This document shows, piece after piece, positions 37,146 to 47,496 of a DNA stretch of 64,000 nt; the stretch's first letter is position 1, and each line of letters begins with the position of its first letter. The stretch comes from CBDCGS01 sp965216915 (GTDB taxonomy: Bacteria > Pseudomonadota > Alphaproteobacteria > UBA828). Location: NCBI GenBank assembly GCA_965216915.1, contig CBDCGS010000010.1, positions 248,001 through 312,000 of the forward strand. Reading direction: 5' to 3'. The notes beneath the pieces are model-generated. The model had not been told where the DNA came from. It worked only from the letters and a program-made list of their open reading frames with translations, and did not search any database. Both the position numbers and the translations under genes were made by a program.

Positions 37146-37910
37146 CTAGCCTTCGGCCTGGGCGGCCGCGTCCATCATCGCGTGAAGCATCGCGGGCTTG
37201 GGCACGCTCGGCTTCGGGTAAGCCTTGCGGCTGTGCGTCAGGCCGAGGCCGAGCACGCACTCGGCGAGCTTGTAGGTGAGGGGGCCCGGGTTGATCACCG
37301 GCACGGGCAGGTTCTCCGCCATGTGGCCGGCCGCCTGGTGCATCGTGGTCGAGCCGAGCAGGATCACCTCCGCGCCATCCTCCTCGATGCAGCGCATGGC
37401 GCAGTCGACGAGCTTCGGGAACACCACCTCTTCCTTGCCGCCAAGCAGGTTCTCGACATCGGGCATGACGTTGATCGAGCGCACGGAGGCGAGCTTGTCG
37501 GCGACCGCATATTCCTGGGTGCCCTTCTTATAGAGTGGCATCCAGCCGTCCCATTGCGTGACCACCGAGAACTTGTTGCCGAGCATGAGCGCCATCATGT
37601 AGGAGGCGCGCCCCGGCCCGATCACCGGGATGTCGAGCACGGAGCGCAGCGCGTTCATGCCCGAATCGCTCATGGTGTCGATGCAGACGGCGTCGTAGCC
37701 ATCGTCTTGGGCGCTTATGCCGGCTTCGAAGAGCGCGATGTCGCCGAGCACATAGTCGTGATAGCAGTCGAGGATCGCCGGGCCCGCCTTGACCCCGCGG
37801 AAATCCCATTCGATGTCGGGGCCGAGCTGGACCGAGTTGAGCTGCGCGCTGCGGTTCTCGAGGCCCGAGTCGTCGAAGGCGAAAGGCACGATCACGAGGA
37901 CCTTGGGCAT
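37146..37910 (-). CDS. Aspartate/glutamate/hydantoin racemase superfamily protein lacking catalytic cysteines
   Basis: A 254-residue two-domain protein resembling hydantoin racemase: KVLVIVPFAFDDSG, then DAVCIDTMSDSGMNALRSVL and EDGAEVILLGSTTMHQAAGH. In racemases the two motifs normally carry Cys (roughly ACFGDPG and LGCAGM). Here those positions read Thr79 and Ser187. Cys76 is three residues early. Two-base proton transfer is therefore unlikely, and the protein may be a different lyase/isomerase or a binding protein. GGAGAGAACGCC precedes ATG 37910. It is upstream of and probably co-transcribed with the glutathione transferase. Confidence 0.8.
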   Translation of the reverse strand: MPKVLVIVPFAFDDSGLENRSAQLNSVQLGPDIEWDFRGVKAGPAILDCYHDYVLGDIALFEAGISAQDDGYDAVCIDTMSDSGMNALRSVLDIPVIGPGRASYMMALMLGNKFSVVTQWDGWMPLYKKGTQEYAVADKLASVRSINVMPDVENLLGGKEEVVFPKLVDCAMRCIEEDGAEVILLGSTTMHQAAGHMAENLPVPVINPGPLTYKLAECVLGLGLTHSRKAYPKPSVPKPAMLHAMMDAAAQAEG

Positions 37911-37968
37911 GGCGTTCTCTCCCTGATGATTGCTGGCGCGATCATGGCGCAAGCGCCCGCGAATGTCG

Positions 37969-39027
37969 CTACGCGCGATGCAGCACGCCGCCGGTGGTCG
38001 GTGCGGGCACGCCGGTCGTCGAAGGCAGGCTGAGCGGCAGGCCGCGCAAGCTGCGCACCGCGAGGAAGCCGAACGCCTCGGCCTCGAGCGCATCGCCGCG
38101 CCAGCCGACCGCCTCGACCGGGTCGACCGGCGCGGCGAGGCGCTGGGCGAGCGCTGCCATGAGCGCAGGGTTGTGCCGTCCGCCGCCCGTCACGAGCCAG
38201 CGCAGCGGCGGCGCCGCCAGGTAATCGCGCGCGCGCGCCACAGCGGCCGCCGTGAAGGCGACGAGGGTGGCGGCGCCGTCGGCGGCGTCGAGCGCGGCGA
38301 TCGGAGAAGGGTCGAAATCGTCTCGGTCGAGCGACTTGGGCGGCGGCGCGGCGAAATAGGGCGCCGCCATCAATGCGGCGAGCGCGCCCTCGCTGACGGC
38401 GCCCCGGCGGGCGAGCGCCCCGTCGCGATCGAAGCCGGCGCCGGTCTTCTCGCGCACCCAGTCATCGATCAGGGCGCAGCCCGGCCCGGTGTCGAATGCG
38501 ACGAGCGTGCCGGCCTCCGCACCGATCCAGGTGACGTTGCCGACCCCGCCCAGATTGAGCACGGCGAGCGGGCGGGGCAGGTCGCCCGCCCGGGCCGCAT
38601 GATAGAGCGGCGCGAACGGCGCGCCCTGGCCGCCGGCGCCGACGTCGCGGCTGCGGAAATCGCCCACCACGTCGATGCCAAGCGCCACGGCGAGTCGGGC
38701 GCCATCGCCGAGCTGGTCGGTGACGCCGCGTGCCGGGTCGTGGCGCACCGTGTGGCCCGGAAAGCCGACCACCTCCACGGCGCGGCCGTCGGATTGCGCC
38801 AAAACCCGCCGTGCCACCGACGCATGAAGATCCGTGAGCGCGCGTTCGGTCTCGCCGCGCCCGCCGGTGCCGGCGATTACCGCGCGTAGCGCCTCCCGCA
38901 GCGCCGGCGGATAGGGCTCGGTGTGCCAGGCGCCGACCGACGCCACGGTCTCGCCGTCGGTCTCGATCAGCGCGGCGTCGACACCGTCGAGCGAGGTGCC
39001 GCTCATCAGGCCGAGTGCGAGCATCAT
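37969..39027 (-). CDS. anmK: Anhydro-N-acetylmuramic acid kinase
   Basis: A 352-residue enzyme of peptidoglycan recycling that converts 1,6-anhydro-MurNAc to MurNAc-6-phosphate with ATP. The opening ALGLMSGTSLDGVDAALIET is diagnostic, followed by VGFPGHTVRHDPA, DVVGDFRSRDV, LNLGGVGNVTWIG and DTGPGCALIDDWV. Length fits the family. It is divergent from tyrS by about 90 bases, a common arrangement in alphaproteobacteria. The start may be ATG 39027 or 39024. Confidence 0.95.
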   Translation of the reverse strand: MMLALGLMSGTSLDGVDAALIETDGETVASVGAWHTEPYPPALREALRAVIAGTGGRGETERALTDLHASVARRVLAQSDGRAVEVVGFPGHTVRHDPARGVTDQLGDGARLAVALGIDVVGDFRSRDVGAGGQGAPFAPLYHAARAGDLPRPLAVLNLGGVGNVTWIGAEAGTLVAFDTGPGCALIDDWVREKTGAGFDRDGALARRGAVSEGALAALMAAPYFAAPPPKSLDRDDFDPSPIAALDAADGAATLVAFTAAAVARARDYLAAPPLRWLVTGGGRHNPALMAALAQRLAAPVDPVEAVGWRGDALEAEAFGFLAVRSLRGLPLSLPSTTGVPAPTTGGVLHRA

Positions 39028-39113
39028 GGGCGATCGGTCTCCCTTCGGGCCACGCCGTTGTCCGGTTTTGGCGCGCGTGCTACATCAGCGCCCGGCACGG
39101 CGCAGAGCGACCC

Positions 39114-40367
39114 ATGGGCGCGTACAAATCCGACTTCCTGCGCGTTCTCTCCGAGCGCGGCTTCATCCACCAGTGCACCGACGCGGACGCGCTGGATGGG
39201 CTCGCCGCGCGTGAGTGCATCACCGCCTATATCGGCTTCGATTGCACCGCGACCAGCCTCCACGCCGGCAGCCTGGTGCAGATCATGATGCTGCGCTGGC
39301 TGCAGAAGACCGGGCACCGGCCGATCGTGCTGCTCGGCGGCGGCACCACGCGGATCGGCGATCCGAGCGGGCGCGACGCCTCGCGCAGCCTGCTCGACGA
39401 CGCGACGATCGAGGCCAACAAGGCGGGCATCGGCCGTTCCTTCGCGCGCTTTCTCACGATCGGCGGCGGGCCGACCGACGCGCTGATGGTCGACAATGCG
39501 GACTGGCTGGATGGGCTCGCCTACATCCCGTTTCTGCGCGATGTCGGCGCCCATTTCACGATCAACCGCATGCTCACCTTCGACAGCGTGCAGCTCAGGC
39601 TCGAGCGCGAGCAGCCGCTCACCTTCCTCGAGTTCAACTATATGATTCTCCAGGCCTATGATTTCCGCGAGCTCGCGCGGCGCCATGATTGCGTGCTGCA
39701 AATGGGCGGCTCCGACCAATGGGGCAACATCGTCAACGGCGTCGAGCTTGCGCGGCGCATCGACGGGAATGCCGTCTACGGCCTCACCACGCCGCTCCTC
39801 ACGCTCGCCTCGGGCGCCAAGATGGGCAAGACCGCCGATGGCGCCATCTGGATCAACGAGGACCGGCTCAGCGCGTACGACTACTGGCAATATTGGCGCA
39901 ACACCGACGACCGCGACGTCGGGCGCTTCCTCCGGCTCTTCACCGAATTGCCGCTCGACGAGGTCCGGCGCCTCGAGGCGCTGGGTGGGGCGGAGCTCAA
40001 CGAGGCGAAGAAGACGCTCGCCAACGAGGCGACGGGGCTTTGCCACGGTGCCCCGGCGGCGGCAGCGGCGGCCGAGACCGCGCGGCAAACCTTCGAGGAG
40101 AAGGCGGCCGGTGCGGATCTTCCCGTGATCGAGGCCGCGCGCGGGGATTTGGCGGCGGGCGTGCCGGCGGTGGTGCTGCTGCGGCAGGCCGGGCTCTGCG
40201 CCTCGGGCGGGGAGGCGAAGCGCCTGATCCGCGGCGGCGGAGCGCGCGTCAACGGGGTCGCGATCGCCGACGAGCAGCAAACCCTCACGCTCGATGATGT
40301 CGGCGCCGACGGCCACATCAAGCTTTCCGCCGGCAAGAAGCGTCACGCGCTGGTGCGCCCGGTCTGA
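39114..40367 (+). CDS. tyrS: Tyrosyl-tRNA synthetase
   Basis: A 417-residue class I synthetase charging tRNA-Tyr. The HIGH-equivalent is LHAGSLVQIMMLRWLQ. The tyrosine pocket has FLEFNYMILQAYDF and MGGSDQWGNIVNG. The KMSKS-equivalent is GAKMGKTADGAIW. A C-terminal S4-type RNA-binding domain (LCASGGEAKRLIRGGGARVN) completes it. ATG 39114 is chosen at the family start; the upstream in-frame extension is not coding-like. Essential gene, divergent from anmK. Confidence 0.97.
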   Translation: MGAYKSDFLRVLSERGFIHQCTDADALDGLAARECITAYIGFDCTATSLHAGSLVQIMMLRWLQKTGHRPIVLLGGGTTRIGDPSGRDASRSLLDDATIEANKAGIGRSFARFLTIGGGPTDALMVDNADWLDGLAYIPFLRDVGAHFTINRMLTFDSVQLRLEREQPLTFLEFNYMILQAYDFRELARRHDCVLQMGGSDQWGNIVNGVELARRIDGNAVYGLTTPLLTLASGAKMGKTADGAIWINEDRLSAYDYWQYWRNTDDRDVGRFLRLFTELPLDEVRRLEALGGAELNEAKKTLANEATGLCHGAPAAAAAAETARQTFEEKAAGADLPVIEAARGDLAAGVPAVVLLRQAGLCASGGEAKRLIRGGGARVNGVAIADEQQTLTLDDVGADGHIKLSAGKKRHALVRPV

Positions 40368-40384
40368 GCGCGCGGCGCGCGCCT

Positions 40385-41005
40385 TCACAGCTCGTGCGTC
40401 TCGAGCACGGCGCGCACGATGCCCGCGTTCACCGCGTCGAGCCGCTCCCACCCGCGCGGATCGTCGAAATCGACATCGAGCCAACGTGCCTGCTTCTCCG
40501 CGCGCAGCACGACATAGGTCGATGCCGCGCCGAGCAGCGCGTGCACCGCCAGCAGGCGCGTGTTGGCCGCGCCTGCGCCGGCGCGCGCGAGGATGCGCCG
40601 CACGAGGGCGCGGTGGCGCTCCTCCCTAAGATCGGTCAGCGCTTGGGTGAGCTGGTTGGGCTCGATCAGCTCCCAGGCGAGCAGCTGCAAGGTCACCGGG
40701 CGGTTCCGGAGCGCGCGGATCTGGCGCGCCAGGGCGAGCGCGCACCAGCCGGCGAGCGTGGCCTCGGCCGGCGGCATCACATCGTCGCCGAGGATCTCGT
40801 CGACGGTCCACCAGAGATCGCCGTGCTCGATATAGGCGTCGATCAGCCCGGCGAGGTCGCCGAAGTAGCGGTAGATCAGCACCTTGTCGACGCCGGCGAC
40901 GCGCGCGATCGCGTTGATGCCGAGCGCACGCACGCCCTCTGTCGCCAGGATCACGTCGACGGCGTCGAGAAGCTTGCCCTTGGTTCGCTCACGATCACGC
41001 CGCAT
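40385..41005 (-). CDS. TetR/AcrR family transcriptional regulator
   Basis: About 206 residues. The N-terminal HTH is clear: RERTKGKLLDAVDVILATEG, ALGINAIARVAGVDKVLIYR and YFGDLAGLIDAYI. The C-terminal ligand domain (about 60-206) is divergent, with LQLLAWELIEPNQLTQALTD. ATG 41005 follows GGGGAGGG at a longish spacing. It converges on tyrS, and the divergent neighbour 250 bases away is a methyltransferase. GGTGCCGGCACC at 41024-41035 is a perfect palindrome just upstream and could be its own operator. Confidence 0.9.
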   Translation of the reverse strand: MRRDRERTKGKLLDAVDVILATEGVRALGINAIARVAGVDKVLIYRYFGDLAGLIDAYIEHGDLWWTVDEILGDDVMPPAEATLAGWCALALARQIRALRNRPVTLQLLAWELIEPNQLTQALTDLREERHRALVRRILARAGAGAANTRLLAVHALLGAASTYVVLRAEKQARWLDVDFDDPRGWERLDAVNAGIVRAVLETHEL

Positions 41006-41253
41006 GGCCGGCCCTCCCCACAAGGTGCCGGCACCGCGATAAGTCCCCGCGCGGTGACTGTCAACAGAAAGTCCGCCGGGTGGCGCGGATTGGCTGGGCG
41101 GTTAGGGCGGCCCGCCCGTGTTCGCAGACCACCCACGCGAGTGATATCGTGGGCGGCCGAAGGCACGCGACGTGTCCTCATTTGACGAAGGCCATGTCGT
41201 CGTTGATGCCATCGGCGACCGTTGTTGATTGTCTCAAACATTGGGAAAAGACA

Positions 41254-42075
41254 ATGCCTTTTGATCCTTACAATCGGACGGACGAGTTGAGCTCCGAGGC
41301 GACCGGCGCCATTGCCGCCAGGCTGGAAGCGCGTGGCGAGAGCCCGTTCTTCTTGACCATGATCGACGAGTATCTGGCGGACATGGACGTCCCCAGGCTT
41401 GCGCGCGTGCTTGATGTCGGCTGCGGAACGGGCGTCGCTGCGCGCAGGCTGGCGTCGCGGCCGGAGTTCGATGGGAGCGTGGTCGGCATAGACCGAAGCG
41501 CGGGCTTCATCGAGATCGCCAACGCCAAGGCATCCGAAGAGGGGTTGTCTGGCAAGGTGACATTTGAAGTCGGGGACGCCACCGGCCTTGGTGAAAAGAG
41601 CGGGCAGTTCGACGCCGCGCTGGCCCACACGCTGGTGAGCCACGTCGATGATGTCCGTTCCGTCTTGGCGGAAATCGTTGCCTGCGTGCGTCCCGGGGGA
41701 CTCATCGCAATCTTCGATGGCGACTACGCGTCGTGGGTCTATGGCGGTGACCATCCCGAGGAGGGAGAAAAGCTCGCGGCCGCCGTTGTCGCCGGCGTTG
41801 TCACGAACCCAACCGTCATGCGGTCCTTGCCGGCCGATTTGCGCGCCTTCGGGCTTCGGATTGTCGGCGTGAAGAGTTATGTGCTGTCGGAGATCGGCGA
41901 GGCGTCCTTTTTCGTGTCATCGCTCGATTCCTACCCGACGCTGCTCCCGGCATCCGGTGTCGCGGATAAGGAAACGGTCGAGGCGTGGGTGGACATCCAG
42001 CGCCAGAACAGCGCGAACGGGACGTTCTTCGGATCGATCAACTTTTACTCGTATGTGGTTCAGCGCCCCGAATAA
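41254..42075 (+). CDS. Class I SAM-dependent methyltransferase
   Basis: A 273-residue methyltransferase. Motif I is RVLDVGCGTGVAARRLASRP, motif II VVGIDRSAGFIEIANAKA, then FDAALAHTLVSHVDDVRSVL and CVRPGGLIAIFDGDYASW. The start is set at ATG 41254 (MPFDPYNRTD) with a modest GGGAAAAG site; the frame is open further upstream. Base composition is lower in GC than neighbours. Part of this gene and its downstream flank recur, fused, at about 44069-44163. The acceptor is unknown. Confidence 0.85.
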   Translation: MPFDPYNRTDELSSEATGAIAARLEARGESPFFLTMIDEYLADMDVPRLARVLDVGCGTGVAARRLASRPEFDGSVVGIDRSAGFIEIANAKASEEGLSGKVTFEVGDATGLGEKSGQFDAALAHTLVSHVDDVRSVLAEIVACVRPGGLIAIFDGDYASWVYGGDHPEEGEKLAAAVVAGVVTNPTVMRSLPADLRAFGLRIVGVKSYVLSEIGEASFFVSSLDSYPTLLPASGVADKETVEAWVDIQRQNSANGTFFGSINFYSYVVQRPE

Positions 42076-42319
42076 AGGCCTCACCGATACGCGCGCGACG
42101 GCGGGGGCCGGACGCGCATTGCCCCCAGTCTCGGCGCCGAAGTCCGCCGGTGCAAAACGCAAGACAACAAACTGGGAGAGCCGGGGGCGGCCGGGCCGGG
42201 CGACCGCTGCACTGGGCGTGGATCGCGCGCCGAGCGGGCGGAGCGGCAAGCCTGCGGTTCTCGCGTTGCAACGCCGCCCCGCCTTCGCTTGGCATTGTCA
42301 TTGGAAGGGAGCGCGAGCT

Positions 42320-43960
42320 CTAATTAATGCCTGCGCTCAACAATTCACCGATCGGGAGGATCCCCACGCGGCCGTCGATCGTCCCGAAAACGATGTTCTC
42401 GGCGGACACATCGATGGAAAAGATGACGCTCAGCTCCCCATCCGGGCGAAACTCGGTCCAATCCACAACGTTTCCGGAGTCGCTTTCAAACACCGCGACC
42501 TCCCCGTTGAGAAAGGCGGCGAGAACAATCCCGCGGCTGGGAATGGCCTTGATCGTCGTGGCGCTGGCCCTGGTGTCGTGATGCCAGAGCTTCTGACCGT
42601 CCTGCAGCGTCTTCCTGCAGATGAAACCGGCGTAGGGCTGCCGAACGCCGTTATATCCCGACACGATCAACCCTTCGCCGACAGAGTCTGCCACATATGC
42701 GAACGTAAATTCTCTTGCTTGCTGGGTCTCAGGCAATAGCGGCCAGAGAGGCCTCACGGATCCGTCGTGCGATACAGAACAAATTTTCTGGTGCTCGTCG
42801 GAGGGGGGTGGGCCGTAATAGACCATCAACAGATAGGGACACTCATCCACGCGAACGAAGTACTTGGTCGTGTCACAGTGGCCGAAATCATAGGCGCGCC
42901 AGTCATCCAGGCTCGGACCGCCGATGACGTCGCCTTCTTTGGGCATGCCGCGCGGTCGCCCTTGTCGTCGTCCGAGGATCCAGCCGTCGCGCGACGCGGA
43001 AAACGTGTGCTGACCTTCGAATTCGGCGACGACGTGGAGTTCGGTTCCGTCATATCGGAGCAACTTGGCGCGGAACGCATCGTAGGATCCCTCCGGATGC
43101 GCCACATGAAACACATCATCAAACCAGGCCGTATGAACAAGGAGGCTCGGGTGCTTGAGAATCTGCGTGCCGTGGTCGGGCCCCACGAAGCTCTGTTCGC
43201 GAACGCCGTTCGAATCGTAGATTTCCAGCTGGCAATCATTGTGGACGATCGCGATCCGATCGTCGCCGAGCCAAGCCACGTCCCATATGGGCGATCGTGC
43301 GACGAGCTCATCGCGTTTGAACACCTGCCGCAGCAGCGGCACGCGATCCTGCGTGCGGGGCGAGAAAACAGGGTGGGACGCAACGTCCTCCGCTGACAGC
43401 AGCGTTGCTGCGGAAATCTGTCGGGCGATCGTATCACCATCGAAGGGGTGCTCGAAAAAATCCTCCGAGTAGGTGACGCGCACTTCATACGCACTTTCGG
43501 ACGCATCGGCGACATCGTCCCACTCGTCGTCCCACGGCCGGACGAGCGCGACAAGTCCGCTCCCGGCATCCGAAAACGTGCACCGCACCACCTCGGGAAT
43601 TGGTCCGATCTTGTTGCTGTGCCGATGCGCCTCCCAATCCCACACGACGAGCTCGCCGTTGTAAAAAAAACCACCGTCATAGCTGCCCGTTGCGATCGCG
43701 ACGACGGGGGCGGTCGGATGAAACGTGACGTCGTTTACCCGATAGCGGAGGCCATCGAACACGGCGAAGGGTTTGCAGGCGGGCGGGTGATAGAGCGCCA
43801 CGCGATGGCGAAGACGCGCGCCGCCGTAGCACGTGCGCCCGCGAGGGACTATCAGGAGACGAAAAGCCGACGTGACCGCGGCGATCGATCTGTCTCTATT
43901 GAGATAGACCCCGTTGATGTCTCCGTGCCCCGGTAGCGATGGATCCGCGATGAACCGCAT
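42320..43960 (-). CDS. WD40-like beta-propeller protein of unknown function
   Basis: A 546-residue protein with no signal peptide or membrane segment. Repeated blade-like units occur: DVTFHPTAPVVAIATGSYDG, NGELVVWDWEAH, SPIWDVAWLGDDRIAIVHND, CQLEIYDSNGV and AVFESDSGNVVDWTE. WD40-like propellers are scaffolds; I see no catalytic motif. The gene is lower in GC than its surroundings and lies between two direct copies of a short segment (42093-42144 and 44113-44163), which suggests insertion or recombination history. It may be a horizontally acquired orphan. Confidence 0.7.
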   Translation of the reverse strand: MRFIADPSLPGHGDINGVYLNRDRSIAAVTSAFRLLIVPRGRTCYGGARLRHRVALYHPPACKPFAVFDGLRYRVNDVTFHPTAPVVAIATGSYDGGFFYNGELVVWDWEAHRHSNKIGPIPEVVRCTFSDAGSGLVALVRPWDDEWDDVADASESAYEVRVTYSEDFFEHPFDGDTIARQISAATLLSAEDVASHPVFSPRTQDRVPLLRQVFKRDELVARSPIWDVAWLGDDRIAIVHNDCQLEIYDSNGVREQSFVGPDHGTQILKHPSLLVHTAWFDDVFHVAHPEGSYDAFRAKLLRYDGTELHVVAEFEGQHTFSASRDGWILGRRQGRPRGMPKEGDVIGGPSLDDWRAYDFGHCDTTKYFVRVDECPYLLMVYYGPPPSDEHQKICSVSHDGSVRPLWPLLPETQQAREFTFAYVADSVGEGLIVSGYNGVRQPYAGFICRKTLQDGQKLWHHDTRASATTIKAIPSRGIVLAAFLNGEVAVFESDSGNVVDWTEFRPDGELSVIFSIDVSAENIVFGTIDGRVGILPIGELLSAGIN

Positions 43961-44237
43961 CGGCCGATGCTAGAGCGTGTTCGGTTTTGATTGAAGCGGC
44001 GCGGCGCTCCGGCGCGCATGTCTCACAGCAGGTTGCCGCGGAGTGCCCCACAGCTGCATAGGTTGCCTTGGGGGACTCATCGCGATCTTCGATGGCGACT
44101 GCGCGTCGTGGGCAACGGCGGGGACCGGACGCGCATTGCCCTCGGTTTCGGCGCCGAAGGCCTTTGCCCGTCGCGCCTGCGGAAGCGAACCCAACGCGGA
44201 GCCGTCGGGTCGCTGACGTGTCGGCGCTTGCGGCGGG
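43961..44237. other. Gap carrying the duplicate fragment; otherwise no gene
   Basis: About 277 bases between the WD40-like gene and the MetE-C-like gene. Apart from the duplicated fragment, it starts with CTAGAGCGTGTTCGGTTTTG, which looks like a dispersed intergenic motif but has no second copy in this window. No coding sequence is supported. Confidence 0.5.
44069..44163 (+). pseudogene. Chimeric duplicate fragment of the methyltransferase locus
   Basis: Bases 44069-44112 match 41694-41737 inside the methyltransferase gene (encoding GLIAIFDGD-C/Y-ASW) with about two differences. The next ~50 bases, from CGGCGGGGACCGGACGCGCA, match 42093-42144, downstream of that gene's stop. The 355 bases between these segments are absent, so this is a duplicate with an internal deletion, in the same orientation as the original. 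Base counts were matched by eye. Confidence 0.7.
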
Positions 44238-45428
44238 TTACTTGCCCCACAGCCGCTTGGTCGCGATGCGCGCGCCCTCGGTGAGCATTTGCAGCTTGGC
44301 CCACACCACGTCCTCCGCGACGAAGGTGTAGCTCGCGAAGGTGCCGAAGCCGCAGTCGGTGCTCGCGATCACGCGCTCGCGGTCGCCGACCACGTCGACG
44401 AACTCGCAGATCCGGTCTGCGACCCATTCCGGGTGCTCGAGATAGTTCGTCGTCACGTCGATCAGCCCCGGCATCAGCGCCATCGAGTCCGGCAGCGGGT
44501 TCTTGCGCAGATATTTGTGATCGTGCGCATGCCGCGGGTTGGCGCAGGAGAGGCTGAGCGCGCCCACCTTGGCCTCGTAGAGGATGGGGAGCAGCGGCTC
44601 GAGCTCGACGTCGTCGATGTGCGGCCCGTCCCAGTTGCCGTAGCAGACGTGGAGGCGGACTTGCTCGGGCGGAATGTCGGCGCACGCGATATTGAGCGCT
44701 TCGATATGGAGCGCGATGCGCTCGAGGAACTCGTCGAGCGGCCGGTCCTGGAACATGAACTGGCGTTCCATCGCGAGGTCGGGCGCGTCGAGCTGCAGCA
44801 CGTGGCCCTGCGCCGCGATGTAGTCATATTCCTTCTTCATCTCGGTCGCGAGATCGAGGATGTATTCGCGGTCGCTCGGATAATCGGGGTTGTCTTCGGC
44901 GCGCAGCATGGTCGTTGAGATGATGCCGGGCGGTGCCGCAGTGACGAAGGTCTCGAGGAACGAGCTGGATGCGCTCTTGAGGCTGTCGGCGAAGAGCTCC
45001 ATCTCGAAGCGGATGTCGGCGAGATCCTCCTCGTAGGTCACCTTGGTTTGAGCCTGCGGGGCATTCCACACCTTGGGGCGCTTGCGATCGTCGCTCCAGG
45101 TGCGTTGCGTGAACATCTCCGCATATTTCGGGAAGCGCACCATGTCGGTGAGCATCTTGCGCTCGGAGACGCCGCCGTAACCCGACATGCGCTGCGGCAC
45201 GTAGGTTTGAAAGCCGACGCGCGGCTCCTCGCCGTCATTGCCGACGTCGATGCCGCTTTCGAGCTGCTTCTCGACGACCCAGCGGATCGCCGCCTCGGCC
45301 TCGCGGCGAAATTCGGCGGCGTCCACCGGGTCGCCGTTCTCGCGCTCGATCAAGATCTCCGCGAGCCGGTCGGGGCGGGGCAGGCTGCCGACGTGTGTGG
45401 TGATGATGCGGTCGGTGCTGAGCTTCAT
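44238..45428 (-). CDS. Cobalamin-independent methionine synthase (MetE C-terminal)-like methyltransferase
   Basis: A 396-residue protein of the MetE-II/URO-D-like barrel family. It has TTHVGSLPRPDRLAEIL at the N-terminus, the zinc-ligand motif LHVCYGNWDGPH (His and Cys), and a late STDCGFGTFAS supplying the third ligand Cys. The N-terminal half of full MetE (about 350 residues) is absent, which is normal for this stand-alone family. Members transfer methyl or alkyl groups to thiols such as homocysteine or coenzyme-M-like acceptors. AGGGGGAT precedes the start; ATG 45431 is equally possible. Confidence 0.88.
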   Translation of the reverse strand: MKLSTDRIITTHVGSLPRPDRLAEILIERENGDPVDAAEFRREAEAAIRWVVEKQLESGIDVGNDGEEPRVGFQTYVPQRMSGYGGVSERKMLTDMVRFPKYAEMFTQRTWSDDRKRPKVWNAPQAQTKVTYEEDLADIRFEMELFADSLKSASSSFLETFVTAAPPGIISTTMLRAEDNPDYPSDREYILDLATEMKKEYDYIAAQGHVLQLDAPDLAMERQFMFQDRPLDEFLERIALHIEALNIACADIPPEQVRLHVCYGNWDGPHIDDVELEPLLPILYEAKVGALSLSCANPRHAHDHKYLRKNPLPDSMALMPGLIDVTTNYLEHPEWVADRICEFVDVVGDRERVIASTDCGFGTFASYTFVAEDVVWAKLQMLTEGARIATKRLWGK

Positions 45429-45452
45429 CATATCCCCCTGTGTTTGGTCCGC

Positions 45453-46145
45453 TTAGCGCGGCGTTTCAGTCTCGAAGATAGCCTCGAACGCGTCGCGAAG
45501 CACGGTATCCACTTCCGGCGGCGAAACGATGACGCCGAGATCCGCGAGCGAGGTGATGCCGCGGTCTCGAATGCCGCACGGCACGATACCGTCATAGTGG
45601 CTGAGGTCCGGGTCGACGTTGAGCGAGACGCCGTGAAAGGTCACCCACCGCCGCACGCGCACGCCAAGCGCGGCGATTTTCGCGAGATCGCCGCCGGGCT
45701 TGCGCACCCAGACGCCGACGCAGCCCTCGACGCGCTCGCCCCTCACATCAAAGGCGGCGAGCGCCGCGATGATCCATTCCTCCAGCGCGTGCACGAACGC
45801 GTGCAGGTCGCAGCGCTTGCGGCGCGCGAGATCGAGCATGACATAGGCGATGCGCTGGCCGGGGCCGTGATAGGTGTATTGCCCGCCGCGGCCCGTCTTG
45901 TGCACCGGAAAGCGCGCGGGCGCGAGCAGGTCGGCCGGGTCCGCACTGGTGCCGGCGGTGTAGAGCGGCGGGTGCTCGAGAAGCCAAATCTGCTCCGCCG
46001 CGGCGCCGGCGCGAATCGCCGCGACGCGCGCCTCCATGGCGGCGACCGCCTCGTCGTAGGGCACGGGCGTGTCGCTCACCAACCACGCGATCGCGTTGGT
46101 GTCGCGAGGCGACGCGTCACCGAAATCTTCTAGCCAAGTCGCCAT
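45453..46145 (-). CDS. lipB: Lipoyl(octanoyl) transferase
   Basis: A 230-residue LipB that transfers octanoyl from acyl carrier protein to lipoyl-domain lysines. Family motifs LLEHPPLYTAGTSADPADLL, GRGGQYTYHGPGQRIAYVML, the catalytic Lys in DLAKIAALGVRVRRWVTFHG and the catalytic Cys in YDGIVPCGIRDRGI are present. ATG 46145 starts MATWLEDFG; a GTG at 46157 is in frame, and neither has a clear ribosome-binding site. It sits upstream of the MetE-C-like gene on the same strand and is divergent from the first malic enzyme by about 80 bases. Confidence 0.95.
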   Translation of the reverse strand: MATWLEDFGDASPRDTNAIAWLVSDTPVPYDEAVAAMEARVAAIRAGAAAEQIWLLEHPPLYTAGTSADPADLLAPARFPVHKTGRGGQYTYHGPGQRIAYVMLDLARRKRCDLHAFVHALEEWIIAALAAFDVRGERVEGCVGVWVRKPGGDLAKIAALGVRVRRWVTFHGVSLNVDPDLSHYDGIVPCGIRDRGITSLADLGVIVSPPEVDTVLRDAFEAIFETETPR

Positions 46146-46226
46146 GTTGCGGGGCACACTGCTGCATTGCGATGCGGGCCAAACGGTTCATTTCCTGCGC
46201 GCAGATTGAGACCAAGGGGGGAACTC

Positions 46227-47405
<1,179 letters not shown>

Positions 47406-47424
47406 TCCGCCGGAAAGCATGCGA

Positions 47425-47456
47425 AAGGGCCGCCTTCGGGCGGCCCTTGTCTTTTT
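47425..47456 (+). terminator. Rho-independent terminator of the short malic enzyme gene
   Basis: AAGGGCCGCC-TTCG-GGCGGCCCTT (47425-47448) forms a perfect 10-bp stem with a stable TTCG tetraloop, followed by GTCTTTTTG. It lies 20 bases after the stop codon. Confidence 0.93.
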
Positions 47457-47478
47457 GTTGACGATTTGATCGGGCGTG

Positions 47479-47496
47479 TCCACAGCCTGTGGATAA
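47479..47496. promoter_or_regulatory. DnaA-box-containing palindrome upstream of the long malic enzyme
   Basis: TCCACAGCCTGTGGA (47479-47493) is a perfect palindrome with 7-bp arms. Its right half extends to TGTGGATAA (47488-47496), an exact reverse complement of the consensus DnaA box TTATCCACA. It lies in the gap before maeB, together with the upstream promoter. A single box is not enough for an origin; a DnaA-responsive promoter or chance is more likely. Confidence 0.5.
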
